This document shows positions 53,819 to 62,476 of a stretch of DNA of 64,000 bases, piece by piece. Both the position numbers and the translations under genes were made by a program. Position 1 is the stretch's first letter, and every line of letters starts with the position of its first letter. Location of the stretch: the NCBI RefSeq assembly GCF_944388365.1, contig NZ_CALXIN010000002.1, positions 1 through 64,000 on the forward strand, in the 5' to 3' direction. Below the pieces are notes generated by a model. The model was not told where the DNA came from. It did not search any database and saw nothing but the letters and a program-made list of their open reading frames with translations. This DNA comes from an uncultured Negativibacillus sp. (lineage in GTDB: Bacteria > Bacillota > Clostridia > Oscillospirales > Ruminococcaceae).

Positions 53819-55018
53819 TTATGTCGTGTGAAAAATGGTAATTGTGATCTTGGTCCCCTGATTGACGGCACTTTGAATGGAAAATTGAAACTTGTCCCCA
53901 AACAGAAACAGAAAACGGCGGTAACAATTTTGCAGGCCAACATGCTGACTTTGTACAGATTCGGACGACAGCAGGGTGGAGCGGATATACTCCAGCTGTT
54001 CGGGTGGAATGCCGATACCGGAATCCTCGACGGTGATGATGTCACGATCCTTTTCTCTGGTGCAGCGCAGATAAAGTTTTCCGCCCTCCAGATTGGGAAG
54101 CAGGCCGTGTTCGATCGAATTTTCCACCAGAGGCTGTATCGAGAAAAACGGAATCTCCAGGTTTTTGATGTTTTCGTCACACTCTATTTGATAGTCGATA
54201 TAATCTCCAAACCGCATTTTCTGGATGGTGAGATAGTTGTTGATGTATCCCAGTTCTTCCTCCAGTAGGACGGATACCTTCATATTGGAAAGGCTGTACC
54301 GCAGCATCTGCGCAAAGGAATTCAGGATTTGCTCGGCGGTGTCATATTCTTCCAGCGACAGCAGGCGGGAAATCGAATTGATGACGTTGAAGATAAAGTG
54401 CGGCGTCACCTGCTTTTGCAGTGCATCCAGCTGTGCCAGTTTCAGCTGATTTTCTGCCTTGAGCAGTGCTTCGGACTGTCGGGAAAGCTTCTCCTGAATC
54501 TGGGAATACGCCAGTTTTTGAATGACGTAATTTGTTAAGTTTGACAGAGCGGTCGTGGTTGCTTCGATTTTTTTCTGATCCATAATTTCGATTTCACTGT
54601 AATAGGAGGCAAGCTCCGGATCGGACAGCCAGTTGATTTCCGATGCGATTTCATCCTCGGGATAGATGTTCTCCTCGGAGCACAGTACCTGACCGGCAGT
54701 GATGGCACCCACGCACTGATTTTCATAGATCAAAGGGATCTCGATGTTGACAAGGCCGGCATGGCAGATATAGATGCTGGGTTTTTTGGCGGCCAGCGCC
54801 AGCTCGATGGCGTGTTTATTGGACAGACTGCAATAGTGTGCGCCTTCCGATGTTTCGTTGATCTTGTTGCAAAAACGGCAGAAGTTGCCTCCTGGTCCGA
54901 TGTGATTGCCCTCGGCATCGGTAAATACAACACCGAATCCCGTCGCATAGGCGAAGGAATCCTGAATCTCATTTTGAAATTCTTCTGTGATGATAGATCG
55001 AAGATCAAATTTAGACAT
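53819..55018 (-). CDS. PocR-domain sensor histidine kinase, LytS/YesM type
   Basis: 399 residues, no membrane helix. The N-terminal PocR domain (about 5-165) has C47-x2-C50, C63 and a further Cys in YICHAG, and is a small-molecule or metal-responsive module. A coiled linker leads to the His-kinase domain with phospho-acceptor H207 in TPHFIFN, then the ATPase domain with N box (QPLVENSIEHG) and G box (VEDSGIGIP). A cytosolic kinase should sense an intracellular compound. It is followed by the strong terminator at 53745, and the response-regulator gene lies 11 bases upstream in the same operon. Confidence 0.9.
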   Translation of the reverse strand: MSKFDLRSIITEEFQNEIQDSFAYATGFGVVFTDAEGNHIGPGGNFCRFCNKINETSEGAHYCSLSNKHAIELALAAKKPSIYICHAGLVNIEIPLIYENQCVGAITAGQVLCSEENIYPEDEIASEINWLSDPELASYYSEIEIMDQKKIEATTTALSNLTNYVIQKLAYSQIQEKLSRQSEALLKAENQLKLAQLDALQKQVTPHFIFNVINSISRLLSLEEYDTAEQILNSFAQMLRYSLSNMKVSVLLEEELGYINNYLTIQKMRFGDYIDYQIECDENIKNLEIPFFSIQPLVENSIEHGLLPNLEGGKLYLRCTREKDRDIITVEDSGIGIPPEQLEYIRSTLLSSESVQSQHVGLQNCYRRFLFLFGDKFQFSIQSAVNQGTKITITIFHTT

Positions 55019-55029
55019 AAATGATTCTC

Positions 55030-55782
55030 CTATGAGTGTTGATGCCGGTATTCCAACGGAGTGAATCCAACATGCAGCTTAAATACCCGATTAAAATTTG
55101 GCGTTGTGGAAAATCCGCAGGAGGAGGCGATCTCCTGAATGCTCAGATCGCTGTGTTCCAGCAGGTATTTTGCATTTTCCAAACGGCGCTGTGTGATATA
55201 GGCCTTGATGGTCATTCCCTGTTTGAGGTGAAAGACGCGGGAAATATAGGACGGACTAAAGTGGACAACAGCGGCAAGTTCCTGCAGGGTGATGTCACAA
55301 TGGGAGTTCTTGTCGATATACTCGACAATCAGCCGGACAGGGTCGGATATTCTTTCGGGTGGTGTATGAGCAAGCGTCTGGGCAAAGGTGGAAGGAGGTG
55401 TATTTCGTCGCTCTCGTTTGTCCAGACAATTTTGGATGGCATCCAGTATCTGGGATTCCTTGGCGGGCTTGAGCAGATAGGCATCCAGTCCATAGTCAAT
55501 CGCCTTTTTTGCGAATTCAAACTCTGCATAGGCGGTGTTGAGCAGGATGATGGTGTTGGGAAATCGCTCCTTGATTTTGTGGGCAGAGCTTAGTCCATCC
55601 AGGAAAGGCATATTGATGTCCATGATGATGACATCGGGAGTATATTCCAAAACCTTTTGCAGGACCTCTTTTCCATTTCTGGCTTCCCCGATGACTTCAA
55701 AGAGATCGGGATGTTTTTTAAACAACGACAGAAGGTATCTGCGTTCGATATTTTCATCATCAGCGATCAACACTTTCAGCAT
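55030..55782 (-). CDS. AraC-type response regulator (YesN-like)
   Basis: 250 residues. Receiver domain (about 1-120) with phospho-acceptor D55 in MDINMPF, acidic pocket DDEN and Lys in LLKPAKE. The C-terminal AraC double helix-turn-helix (about 150-248) has the standard SPSYISRVF and CGFSTTPNFNRVFK. It is cognate to the adjacent kinase. Its likely target is the divergent hydrolase-permease operon. Confidence 0.93.
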   Translation of the reverse strand: MLKVLIADDENIERRYLLSLFKKHPDLFEVIGEARNGKEVLQKVLEYTPDVIIMDINMPFLDGLSSAHKIKERFPNTIILLNTAYAEFEFAKKAIDYGLDAYLLKPAKESQILDAIQNCLDKRERRNTPPSTFAQTLAHTPPERISDPVRLIVEYIDKNSHCDITLQELAAVVHFSPSYISRVFHLKQGMTIKAYITQRRLENAKYLLEHSDLSIQEIASSCGFSTTPNFNRVFKLHVGFTPLEYRHQHS

Positions 55783-55977
55783 ACGGAGAGCTCCTTTCCG
55801 ATATAATGTACTATAATGTCCTATGTATTATCTTAATATAAAAATGGCAAATCGAAAAGCCTGATAACAAAAAGTATTAAGAAGATGTCAAAAACTGTAA
55901 ACATACGGCGAAAATTTTGTATTCTTTTGCAGGAATTGTCAGGTGTGCCTTCGGATATAGAATTTCCAAAAATGTTC

Positions 55978-55986
55978 TGATATGAT
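55978..55986 (+). promoter_or_regulatory. Candidate extended -10 promoter of the hydrolase-permease operon
   Basis: TGA followed by TATGAT, 42 bases before the start codon. TTGTCA (55936) and TAGAAT (55958) form a weaker alternative with a 16-base spacer. Confidence 0.35.
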
Positions 55987-56028
55987 AAAGAAAAAACAAT
56001 TTTTATCAAAGAAAGCGAGGAGTACACA

Positions 56029-56718
56029 ATGAGAGTAAACGATCGTCATGTTTCGTTCTACTACGAAAACGACATGGACATGGGAGAGATTGTCATCGAC
56101 AAGAAAAAGACGGCGCTGCTTGTCATTGATATGCAGCATGTTTTCATCACCCGTCCGGTCTATGAGAATCCTACCGAGGAACAGAAGAGGGAAGCAGAAC
56201 GCTGGGAGCCATTTTACAGCAAGGTCGAGCAGGTTGTTGTTCCAAACAATGCAAAGCTGCTGAAAGCATTTCGTGAACAGGGCATGGAAGTTTGTTTTGC
56301 AAAGATCCAGTGCCTGAAAAAGAACGGAAGCGATCGCTCTCTGGACCAGAAAGCAACCGGATATAACGAGCTGCTGCTTCCTCCTGGAACTCCTTCGGCA
56401 GAGATCGTGCCGGAGCTGGCGCCGCTGGAAGATGAAATCGTTGTAACCAAAACGACCGACAGTGCGCTGACAGGTACTCCGCTGCGCCTCTGGCTGCACA
56501 ACATGGGCATTGACACTGTGGTCTGCACCGGCGTATTGACCGACCAGTGTGTATCGGGAACGGTAAGAAGTCTTGCAGATGAAAGCTTTAAGGTATGGCT
56601 GATCGAGGACGCCTGCATGGCATCCACACAGCGCATCCAGGATAACGAGCTGGAGATTCTGAACAACATCTATTGCCACGTTATCAACACCGAAGAACTG
56701 TTGGCAGCGATTCAATAG
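56029..56718 (+). CDS. Isochorismatase-family cysteine hydrolase
   Basis: 229 residues. Catalytic triad D34 (VIDMQH), K141 (VVTKTT) and C174 (TDQCVSG), with the cis-peptide pattern GVLTDQC. The family hydrolyses amides such as nicotinamide, N-carbamoyl compounds and biuret, or isochorismate itself; the substrate is not readable. The operon partner is an APC permease 31 bases downstream, so an imported amide or ureido compound is plausible. AGCGAGGAG lies upstream. Confidence 0.88.
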   Translation: MRVNDRHVSFYYENDMDMGEIVIDKKKTALLVIDMQHVFITRPVYENPTEEQKREAERWEPFYSKVEQVVVPNNAKLLKAFREQGMEVCFAKIQCLKKNGSDRSLDQKATGYNELLLPPGTPSAEIVPELAPLEDEIVVTKTTDSALTGTPLRLWLHNMGIDTVVCTGVLTDQCVSGTVRSLADESFKVWLIEDACMASTQRIQDNELEILNNIYCHVINTEELLAAIQ

Positions 56719-56749
56719 CAGCAGATCAAAATAAGAAAGGGAGAGTAGT

Positions 56750-58120
56750 ATGGGAGAGCAGAAATTAAAAAGAAATCTTAGCTTTATATCGATGATTGCT
56801 TTGGCATCGGGTGCGGTTATCGGCGGTTGGCTGGCAGAAGCTCCCTACTGGTTTTCGGTTACGGGTGCAGGTGCAGCGCTGATCTTTCCAATTTTGGCGG
56901 TTCTTTTGATTCCAGTTGGACTCACCTTCGCAGAGCTGACATCCATGCTTCCGTTTGCATCCTCGGTTGATATTTGGACAACAAGTGCATTTGGACACAA
57001 GATGGGCTTTGCAACACAATGGATGATGTTTTTGGTCCAGGTTGTTGAGCCTCCGATGATGGCATTCATCTTCATCACCGCCATCGGCTACTTTGTACCG
57101 ATTCCAAAGGGAATGGAGGTCTGGATTGCGATTGCAATCGTTGTCCTCTGGTATATTGTTTCCAACTTCAATGTAGGCATTACCGGTTCGCTGGCAAATA
57201 TCTTTTTCTTTACAATGATCATTATGTCCCTGATCGTCAGCGGTTCGCTGTTTTTAAGTGGACATTGGGAAGCAGGTAACCTTACCGCAAATGGTGGTTT
57301 CTTCTCTCAGGGCTTCAAAGGCATTTTTGTTGCAATGGCAGTCTTTTCCTTAAAGTTTATCGGCTTTGAGATGACTCCTACCATGATTGAAGAAACCAAC
57401 TTTCCGGTAAGCAAAATGTGGAAGGTTATTCTCTCCGCGCTGTTTGTACCAGCAATTCTGTACTTTGTTGTTGTTATGGCCATCGGCGGTATGGGCTCCT
57501 GGGATGTCGTAGCGGCGATGAATATGCCGGAACCGGAATTTATCAACATGTACTCCATGCCAAAGATTTTGGCAATTCTGGCAATCATTGCAGGTATTCT
57601 TCATGCAGTAACAACACTGATGGGCTTCTGGACCTCCTCTGCACGCGTTCTTTACGGTGCAGCACAGTTAAATCAGCTGCCAAAGGTATTTGCAAAGCTC
57701 AACAGCAAGGGTCAGCCAGTGGTTGCTAATACCGTTGTTCTGGTATTCACCATCTTCTTCTGCATTTTCAGCGGTGATGACTGGGTTCAGTACATCTATG
57801 CTGTATCCTGTATCGCAGCAGGTATCGTTTATTTCATGTGCTGTCTGGATGCACTTGTTTTAAGACAGAAACATCCGGAATGGAAACGTCCATACAAAGT
57901 TCCATGTGGAAAACTGATGTTTGTCCTCGGTATGGCAGTTTCTGTCTGGGTCATCATCGGTTCCTGTCTGGAGTTGGCAATCGGCGGATACGTTTCGCTG
58001 ATTATCTACTGTGTACTCGGCGTTGTGATGTACATGATTATGTCCGGATATAGAAAGAAAAATCCAAAGGAACATGAACTGATCACATTGACACCAGAAG
58101 ATATCAACAAAGGATATTAA
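56750..58120 (+). CDS. APC-superfamily amino acid/amine permease
   Basis: 456 residues with 12 hydrophobic segments. The first helix has the APC unwound substrate-binding pattern (ASGAVIGGWL). The sixth contains KFIGFEMTPTMIEE, close to the GFE(x)4-6E pattern of amino acid/polyamine carriers. It is co-transcribed with the hydrolase and ends at a strong terminator. Confidence 0.9.
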   Translation: MGEQKLKRNLSFISMIALASGAVIGGWLAEAPYWFSVTGAGAALIFPILAVLLIPVGLTFAELTSMLPFASSVDIWTTSAFGHKMGFATQWMMFLVQVVEPPMMAFIFITAIGYFVPIPKGMEVWIAIAIVVLWYIVSNFNVGITGSLANIFFFTMIIMSLIVSGSLFLSGHWEAGNLTANGGFFSQGFKGIFVAMAVFSLKFIGFEMTPTMIEETNFPVSKMWKVILSALFVPAILYFVVVMAIGGMGSWDVVAAMNMPEPEFINMYSMPKILAILAIIAGILHAVTTLMGFWTSSARVLYGAAQLNQLPKVFAKLNSKGQPVVANTVVLVFTIFFCIFSGDDWVQYIYAVSCIAAGIVYFMCCLDALVLRQKHPEWKRPYKVPCGKLMFVLGMAVSVWVIIGSCLELAIGGYVSLIIYCVLGVVMYMIMSGYRKKNPKEHELITLTPEDINKGY

Positions 58121-58143
58121 ACACTCCTAAATTGACGCAAATA

Positions 58144-58188
58144 AAGAATCCGCAGGTGAAATTTGGTTCACCTGCGGATTCTTTTTGG
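58144..58188 (+). terminator. Rho-independent terminator
   Basis: AAGAATCCGCAGGTGAA and TTCACCTGCGGATTCTT with a 6-base loop and T-run. Confidence 0.92.
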
Positions 58189-58319
58189 ACAGGAGAACAT
58201 TTGCGAAATATGGCAGAAAAGCTATAGAAAAAATCGATGATGGGAGCTTCCCTATTCAAATAATGAATTGGACAAGCGTAGACAATCGTGCTATATTTTG
58301 AAAGTGTTAAGACTATGTA

Positions 58320-58340
58320 AAATTCTTCCAGGAAGAATTT
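58320..58340 (+). promoter_or_regulatory. Perfect 21-base palindrome upstream of pstS
   Basis: AAATTCTTCC and GGAAGAATTT around a single central A, 31 bases before the start codon. A candidate operator; it does not look like a direct-repeat Pho box. Confidence 0.55.
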
Positions 58341-58371
58341 GTTAGATCAAAGAAACCTTTGGAGGCACATC

Positions 58372-59382
58372 ATGAAAAAAGTACTTGCAATGCTCTTAGC
58401 AGCAACAATGGCTCTGACAGCAATGGCAGGCTGCGGCTCCACCGAGACACAGCAGACCTCTACCGAGCAGACCACCGAAGAAACCACCGAAACAACCGAA
58501 GCTGAACAGCCGGCAGAAGAAGCTGAAACAGAAGAAACAGCAGAAGAGACCGATGAATTCCAGTCGGACATCCTGTTCTGCGGTTCGACCTCTCTGTATC
58601 CGATCGTGTCCTCTCTGGCATCCTCCTTTACCGAGGAGTATGTCACCTGGGATAAGGTAGATTCCTCCTTCCCAGAAAAGAACATCTCGATTTACGTTGC
58701 ACCAGGCGGTTCCGGCGTCGGTGTCAGCGCAGCTATCGACAAAACTGCTGACTTCGGCATGGTTGCCCGCGATATGAAGGACAGCGAAATTGAAGAGCTG
58801 GGCGAAAACTATCAGGAATACATCGTTGCAAGAGACGCTCTGACCGTATCGGTCAACGCTCAGAACCCAATCTGCCAGATCACCGACGACATGTCCACCG
58901 AGACCATCCGTCAGATCTTCGCAGGCGAGCTGACCACCTGGGATCAGGTAGATGCTTCTCTGCCGGCAGAAACCATCAACGTTTACATCCGTGACCTTTC
59001 CGGCGGCGCTTACGAAGTATTCCAGAAATCGGTAATGGGTGACAGCGAAGTAACCGCTTCCGCAACCCAGTCCGCTTCGATGACCGAACTTGCCACCAAC
59101 ATCGCAAATGACCCATGGGCAATCGGTTATGCAGGATTCGGCGCTTACAACAAGGCAAATGAAGCTGGACAGGTTCTGACCGCAATGAAGGTAGACGGCG
59201 TAGAAGCTACCACCGAAAACATCATCAGCGGAACCTATACCATTCAGCGTCCGGTTATGTTTGTCACCGGAGACACCATCTCCGATTCCGAACAGAAATT
59301 CATCGACTACATCTTCTCTCAGGTAGGCTATGATGTAGTAGAGGCAAACGGTTACATTCCGGCATTCACACCAGCTGCTTAA
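58372..59382 (+). CDS. pstS: Phosphate ABC transporter substrate-binding lipoprotein
   Basis: 336 residues from ATG 58372, after TTTGGAGG. Lipobox AMAGC (C21), an acidic Thr/Glu linker, then the PstS-like domain with anion-loop segments GSTSLYP, PGGSGVG and RDLSGGAYEVF. The last replaces the usual RDSGSGT. With pstCAB following, phosphate is the expected ligand. A terminator-like hairpin after the gene should favour its expression over the permeases. Confidence 0.88.
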   Translation: MKKVLAMLLAATMALTAMAGCGSTETQQTSTEQTTEETTETTEAEQPAEEAETEETAEETDEFQSDILFCGSTSLYPIVSSLASSFTEEYVTWDKVDSSFPEKNISIYVAPGGSGVGVSAAIDKTADFGMVARDMKDSEIEELGENYQEYIVARDALTVSVNAQNPICQITDDMSTETIRQIFAGELTTWDQVDASLPAETINVYIRDLSGGAYEVFQKSVMGDSEVTASATQSASMTELATNIANDPWAIGYAGFGAYNKANEAGQVLTAMKVDGVEATTENIISGTYTIQRPVMFVTGDTISDSEQKFIDYIFSQVGYDVVEANGYIPAFTPAA

Positions 59383-59399
59383 TTGCACCAGACAATTTT

Positions 59400-59433
59400 G
59401 AAAGCTGCTGCCCGCTGTGGCAGCAGCTTTTTG
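59400..59433 (+). terminator. Intra-operon hairpin after pstS
   Basis: AAAGCTGCTGCC, loop CGCTGT, GGCAGCAGCTTT plus T-run; partial read-through expected. Confidence 0.8.
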
Positions 59434-59465
59434 CTGTATGAAGAGGAAAGCGGAGGAATTGTACG

Positions 59466-60332
59466 ATGCGAAGATGGAAAAACCGGATTTTCTCGGGAGT
59501 GATACTGGCGATGACCATTTTGACAGTATTGATCCTTGCATTTGTCATCTATTTTATTGTAAAGGAAGCACTGCCCACCTTTCAGGAAGTGAAATTGACC
59601 GATTTTCTGTTTGGTCAGCGCTGGATGCCGATCGCCTACACCGGAGAGGTGTCGTTTGGTATCTTTAATTTTATCATGGCGACGCTGTATGTTTCCTTTG
59701 TGGCGCTGGTCATCGCTGTTTTTGTGGGATTGGGTGCCGCAGTCTTTCTTTCCTGCGTGGCGTCGGAAAGAATGCGCGGGATTCTCTATCCCTTTGTCGA
59801 CCTGCTGGCGGGCATTCCGTCGGTGATCTATGGATTTATCGGACTTGCCATTCTGGTCAAATATTTTATCCGTCTGGGAATCCCCACCGGCTCCTGTGTG
59901 CTGGCAGCCGGCATCCTGCTGGCGGTGATGCTGCTGCCGTTTTTGGTGTCCTCCTGCAGCGAAACGATGCTGAAGGTCAAGGAAGCCTACCTGCCTGCCG
60001 CCGAAGCGATGGGAATTTCCAAGTGGTACGCAATCGCCACCATTGTGCTGCCGGCTTCTTGGAAAAATATCCTGATGTCGATGATCCTTGCGATTGGACG
60101 TGCCATGGGAGAAACCATGGCGGTCATGATGGTCATGGGAAATGCAAACCTTTTTCCGCGGCTGCTGGGCAAGAGCGAAAGCATCGCTTCGGTCATCGCT
60201 CTGGAGATGGGAACAGCAGTGGTGGACAGCACCCATTATCATGCACTGTATGCAGCGGGTATGGTGCTGATGATTTTGCTGTTTGTCATCAATCTGGTGA
60301 TTATGTTTTTGCGAGAGAAAATCATTGACTGA
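59466..60332 (+). CDS. pstC: Phosphate ABC transporter permease PstC
   Basis: 288 residues, with GGAGG before the ATG. Six helices. Family segments: LAGIPSVIYGFIGL, the EAA loop (YLPAAEAMGISKWYAIATIVL) and GRAMGETMAVMMVMGN. Confidence 0.92.
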   Translation: MRRWKNRIFSGVILAMTILTVLILAFVIYFIVKEALPTFQEVKLTDFLFGQRWMPIAYTGEVSFGIFNFIMATLYVSFVALVIAVFVGLGAAVFLSCVASERMRGILYPFVDLLAGIPSVIYGFIGLAILVKYFIRLGIPTGSCVLAAGILLAVMLLPFLVSSCSETMLKVKEAYLPAAEAMGISKWYAIATIVLPASWKNILMSMILAIGRAMGETMAVMMVMGNANLFPRLLGKSESIASVIALEMGTAVVDSTHYHALYAAGMVLMILLFVINLVIMFLREKIID

Positions 60333-60343
60333 GGAGGAGCAGG

Positions 60344-61186
60344 ATGCACTGGAAAGCGAGGCTCGTCAAGTACTGGGCTTATCTGAGCATGGGCCTGGTG
60401 ACAGCGATTATTTTGTTTTTGTTTGGATATGTGTTTTATCAGGGAGCAGACACCATCAGTTGGGAGTTTTTGACGCAGGCTCCCAGCGGCGCAGTGCTGG
60501 GAGAAGAAGGCGGCATCTGGCCGGCGATCGTGGGAAGCCTGTTCTTTACCGCAACGGCGGTCGTGCTGGGAAGCATCCCAGCGGTTGCTACCGCTTTATA
60601 CATGGTGTTTTACTGCAAAAGCCGCCGGCTGGAGCTGCTGGTGCGGATGGTGGTGCAGTGCATCTCGGGAATCCCGTCGATCGTTCTGGGACTGTTTGCT
60701 TACAGTTTTTTGGTTCGCGATTTGGGATGGGGCAGATGTATCCTCTCCTCCGGCGTTGCACTGGCGATAATGATTCTGCCTTTTATTGAGGTGCGGGCGG
60801 AGAAAGCCTTTCATGAGCTACCGGCACAGATGGTGCAGTCCTCCTATGCGCTGGGCTGTTCCAGATGGTATACCATCCGAAAAATTGTTCTTCCTGCCTG
60901 CAAGGGAGAGTTGGTGTCCGGCATTATCCTCGGCGGCTGTTACGCCATGGGTGCGACGGCGCCGATGATTTTCACCGGTGCGGTCGCTTACGCCAAGGTG
61001 CCGACCAGCCTGATGCAGCCGGCGATGGCGCTGCCGATGCACCTGTACCTGCTGTTGGCACAGGGCGTCACCTCGATGGACACCGCCTATGCCACGGCGT
61101 TTGTGATGATGGGACTGATTTTGCTGAGCAATCTGCTGGCAACGATCTATGCAAGGAGGAGCCAGAAAAAATGGAGAATACATTAA
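60344..61186 (+). CDS. pstA: Phosphate ABC transporter permease PstA
   Basis: 280 residues, with GAGGAGG before the ATG. Segments: CISGIPSIVLGLFAY, VQSSYALGCSRWYTIRKIVL (EAA loop) and YAMGATAPMIFTGA. The end overlaps pstB by 16 bases. Confidence 0.92.
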   Translation: MHWKARLVKYWAYLSMGLVTAIILFLFGYVFYQGADTISWEFLTQAPSGAVLGEEGGIWPAIVGSLFFTATAVVLGSIPAVATALYMVFYCKSRRLELLVRMVVQCISGIPSIVLGLFAYSFLVRDLGWGRCILSSGVALAIMILPFIEVRAEKAFHELPAQMVQSSYALGCSRWYTIRKIVLPACKGELVSGIILGGCYAMGATAPMIFTGAVAYAKVPTSLMQPAMALPMHLYLLLAQGVTSMDTAYATAFVMMGLILLSNLLATIYARRSQKKWRIH

Positions 61187-61920
61187 CACTGCATCATGTG
61201 AGCGCCAGCTACGATGGAAAAGCGGTGCTGGAGGACATTTCGTTGGAGATTCCTGCCCACGGCATCACCGCGATCATCGGACCGTCCGGCTGTGGAAAAT
61301 CGACCCTGCTGCGCTGCATGAACGGAATGCTGAGAGAGGAAAAGGGCACGGGCATTTCGGGAGAAATCCTGCTGGGAGGACAGGACATTCAGAAGATGGA
61401 ACCGGAACAGCTGCGCCGTCGGGTAGGACTGGTTTTTCAGACGCCGGCGCCGTTTCCGTTTTCCATCTACCGCAATATGACCTATGCGCTGCGTTACTAC
61501 GGCGTGCGTGACAAAAAGGAGCTGGACCGTCAGGTTCGGGAGAAGCTGGAGATGGCAGGACTGTATGAAGAAGTATCACAGGAGCTGGACAAAAGCGCAC
61601 ACAAGTTGTCCGGCGGTCAGCAGCAGCGCCTGTGCATCGCAAGAGCGCTGACGGTGGAGCCGGAAGTTTTGCTGCTGGACGAGCCGTGTTCTGCGCTGGA
61701 TGTCAAATCCTCCAGCGTCATCGAGCGGATGCTGGTGCAGCTCAAGGAACGATACACCATCGTCATTGTCACCCACAACATCGCGCAGGCAAGGCGCATC
61801 TCCGACCATGTTGCCTTTTTGTTCGGCGGCAGACTGGTGGAATTTGGAACGACAGCGCAGATTTTTTCCGAGCCGCGGGAGGAACAGACCCGCGATTTTC
61901 TGGAAGGAATCTACGGATAA
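61171..61920 (+). CDS. pstB: Phosphate ABC transporter ATPase PstB
   Basis: 249 residues from ATG 61171, inside the end of pstA, with AAGGAGG at the right distance. Walker A GPSGCGKS, signature LSGGQQQR, Walker B VLLLDEPCSALD, switch VTHNIAQARR. No phoU gene follows, unlike most pst operons. Confidence 0.93.
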   Translation: MENTLTLHHVSASYDGKAVLEDISLEIPAHGITAIIGPSGCGKSTLLRCMNGMLREEKGTGISGEILLGGQDIQKMEPEQLRRRVGLVFQTPAPFPFSIYRNMTYALRYYGVRDKKELDRQVREKLEMAGLYEEVSQELDKSAHKLSGGQQQRLCIARALTVEPEVLLLDEPCSALDVKSSSVIERMLVQLKERYTIVIVTHNIAQARRISDHVAFLFGGRLVEFGTTAQIFSEPREEQTRDFLEGIYG

Positions 61921-61924
61921 AGAG

Positions 61925-61961
61925 AAAAAAGTCATCGCATAAACTGCGATGACTTTTTTGT
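61925..61961 (+). terminator. Terminator of the pst operon
   Basis: AAAAAAGTCATCGCA and TGCGATGACTTTTTT with a short loop; symmetrical, works on both strands. Confidence 0.92.
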
Positions 61962-62000
61962 TGGTTTGTATGATTAACGATGCTGTCGGGATGATGCGCG

Positions 62001-62288
62001 TCAGGATGTGTGTCTTTTTGCTCTTTGATAGCAGGGCTGTTCCACCTTTGCCTCCACAAACCACTTGTTGCCCTCCTGAAACAGAAAGGTTTCCTTGCCG
62101 TGAACGACAATGGTGTATCGGATGCCGCCGCCGCTGACCTTGGAGGATGCAGCGCGGCACTTGTGTTTGAGGCGTTCGATGGGAAAAATGCGGCCATTGG
62201 GCCAGCGAATCAGTCGCGGACAGATGACGCCCTGTTCATCAACGTCCAGATTGACGCTGACATAAGCTTTTTTGCAGGATGGTTCCAT
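62001..62288 (-). CDS. Small conserved protein divergent from a repressor-polymerase cassette
   Basis: 95 residues. A compact beta-rich domain (KKAYVSVNLDVDEQGVICPR, then GGGIRYTIVVHGKETFLF and KWFVEAKV). Proteins of this pattern occur in Clostridia beside XRE/ImmA/Y-family polymerase genes. I know of no function for them. A near-perfect promoter on this strand sits about 100 bases upstream and overlaps an operator-like repeat, so it should be controlled with the facing genes. Confidence 0.75.
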   Translation of the reverse strand: MEPSCKKAYVSVNLDVDEQGVICPRLIRWPNGRIFPIERLKHKCRAASSKVSGGGIRYTIVVHGKETFLFQEGNKWFVEAKVEQPCYQRAKRHTS

Positions 62289-62334
62289 AAGGGATGCTTC
62301 ACCTCCGAATGGTTGGATGCGGTCGATTGCCGCC

Positions 62335-62363
62335 TTGACAAAATGAGCAATTCACGGTACACT
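62335..62363 (+). promoter_or_regulatory. Promoter of the XRE-ImmA-polymerase operon
   Basis: TTGACA at 62335-62340, 17-base spacer, TACACT at 62358-62363. The palindromic operator-like site at 62365-62383 begins right after the -10. Confidence 0.75.
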
Positions 62364-62364
62364 A

Positions 62365-62383
62365 TGAGTAGTTTAACTGCTCA
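62365..62383. promoter_or_regulatory. Operator-like palindrome, site 1
   Basis: TGAGTAGTTTAACTGCTCA is a 19-base palindrome with one mismatched pair. Its core AGTAGTTTAACTGCT recurs 30 bases on as AGTATTTTAACTGCT (62397-62411). Likely bound by the adjacent XRE protein. Confidence 0.6.
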
Positions 62384-62390
62384 TAAGAGT

Positions 62391-62419
62391 ATTATAAGTA
62401 TTTTAACTGCTATTGTCAA
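62391..62419 (-). promoter_or_regulatory. Consensus promoter of the small divergent gene, with operator site 2 in its spacer
   Basis: On the minus strand TTGACA (62419-62414), exactly 17 bases, TATAAT (62396-62391). The second operator-like copy, 62397-62411, lies inside the spacer, where a bound repressor would block the polymerase. Confidence 0.8.
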
Positions 62420-62476
62420 GAGAGAAAAGGCAGTTGGATGTCCCATCCTTTTGCAGGAAGAGGAGTGATCGACAAG

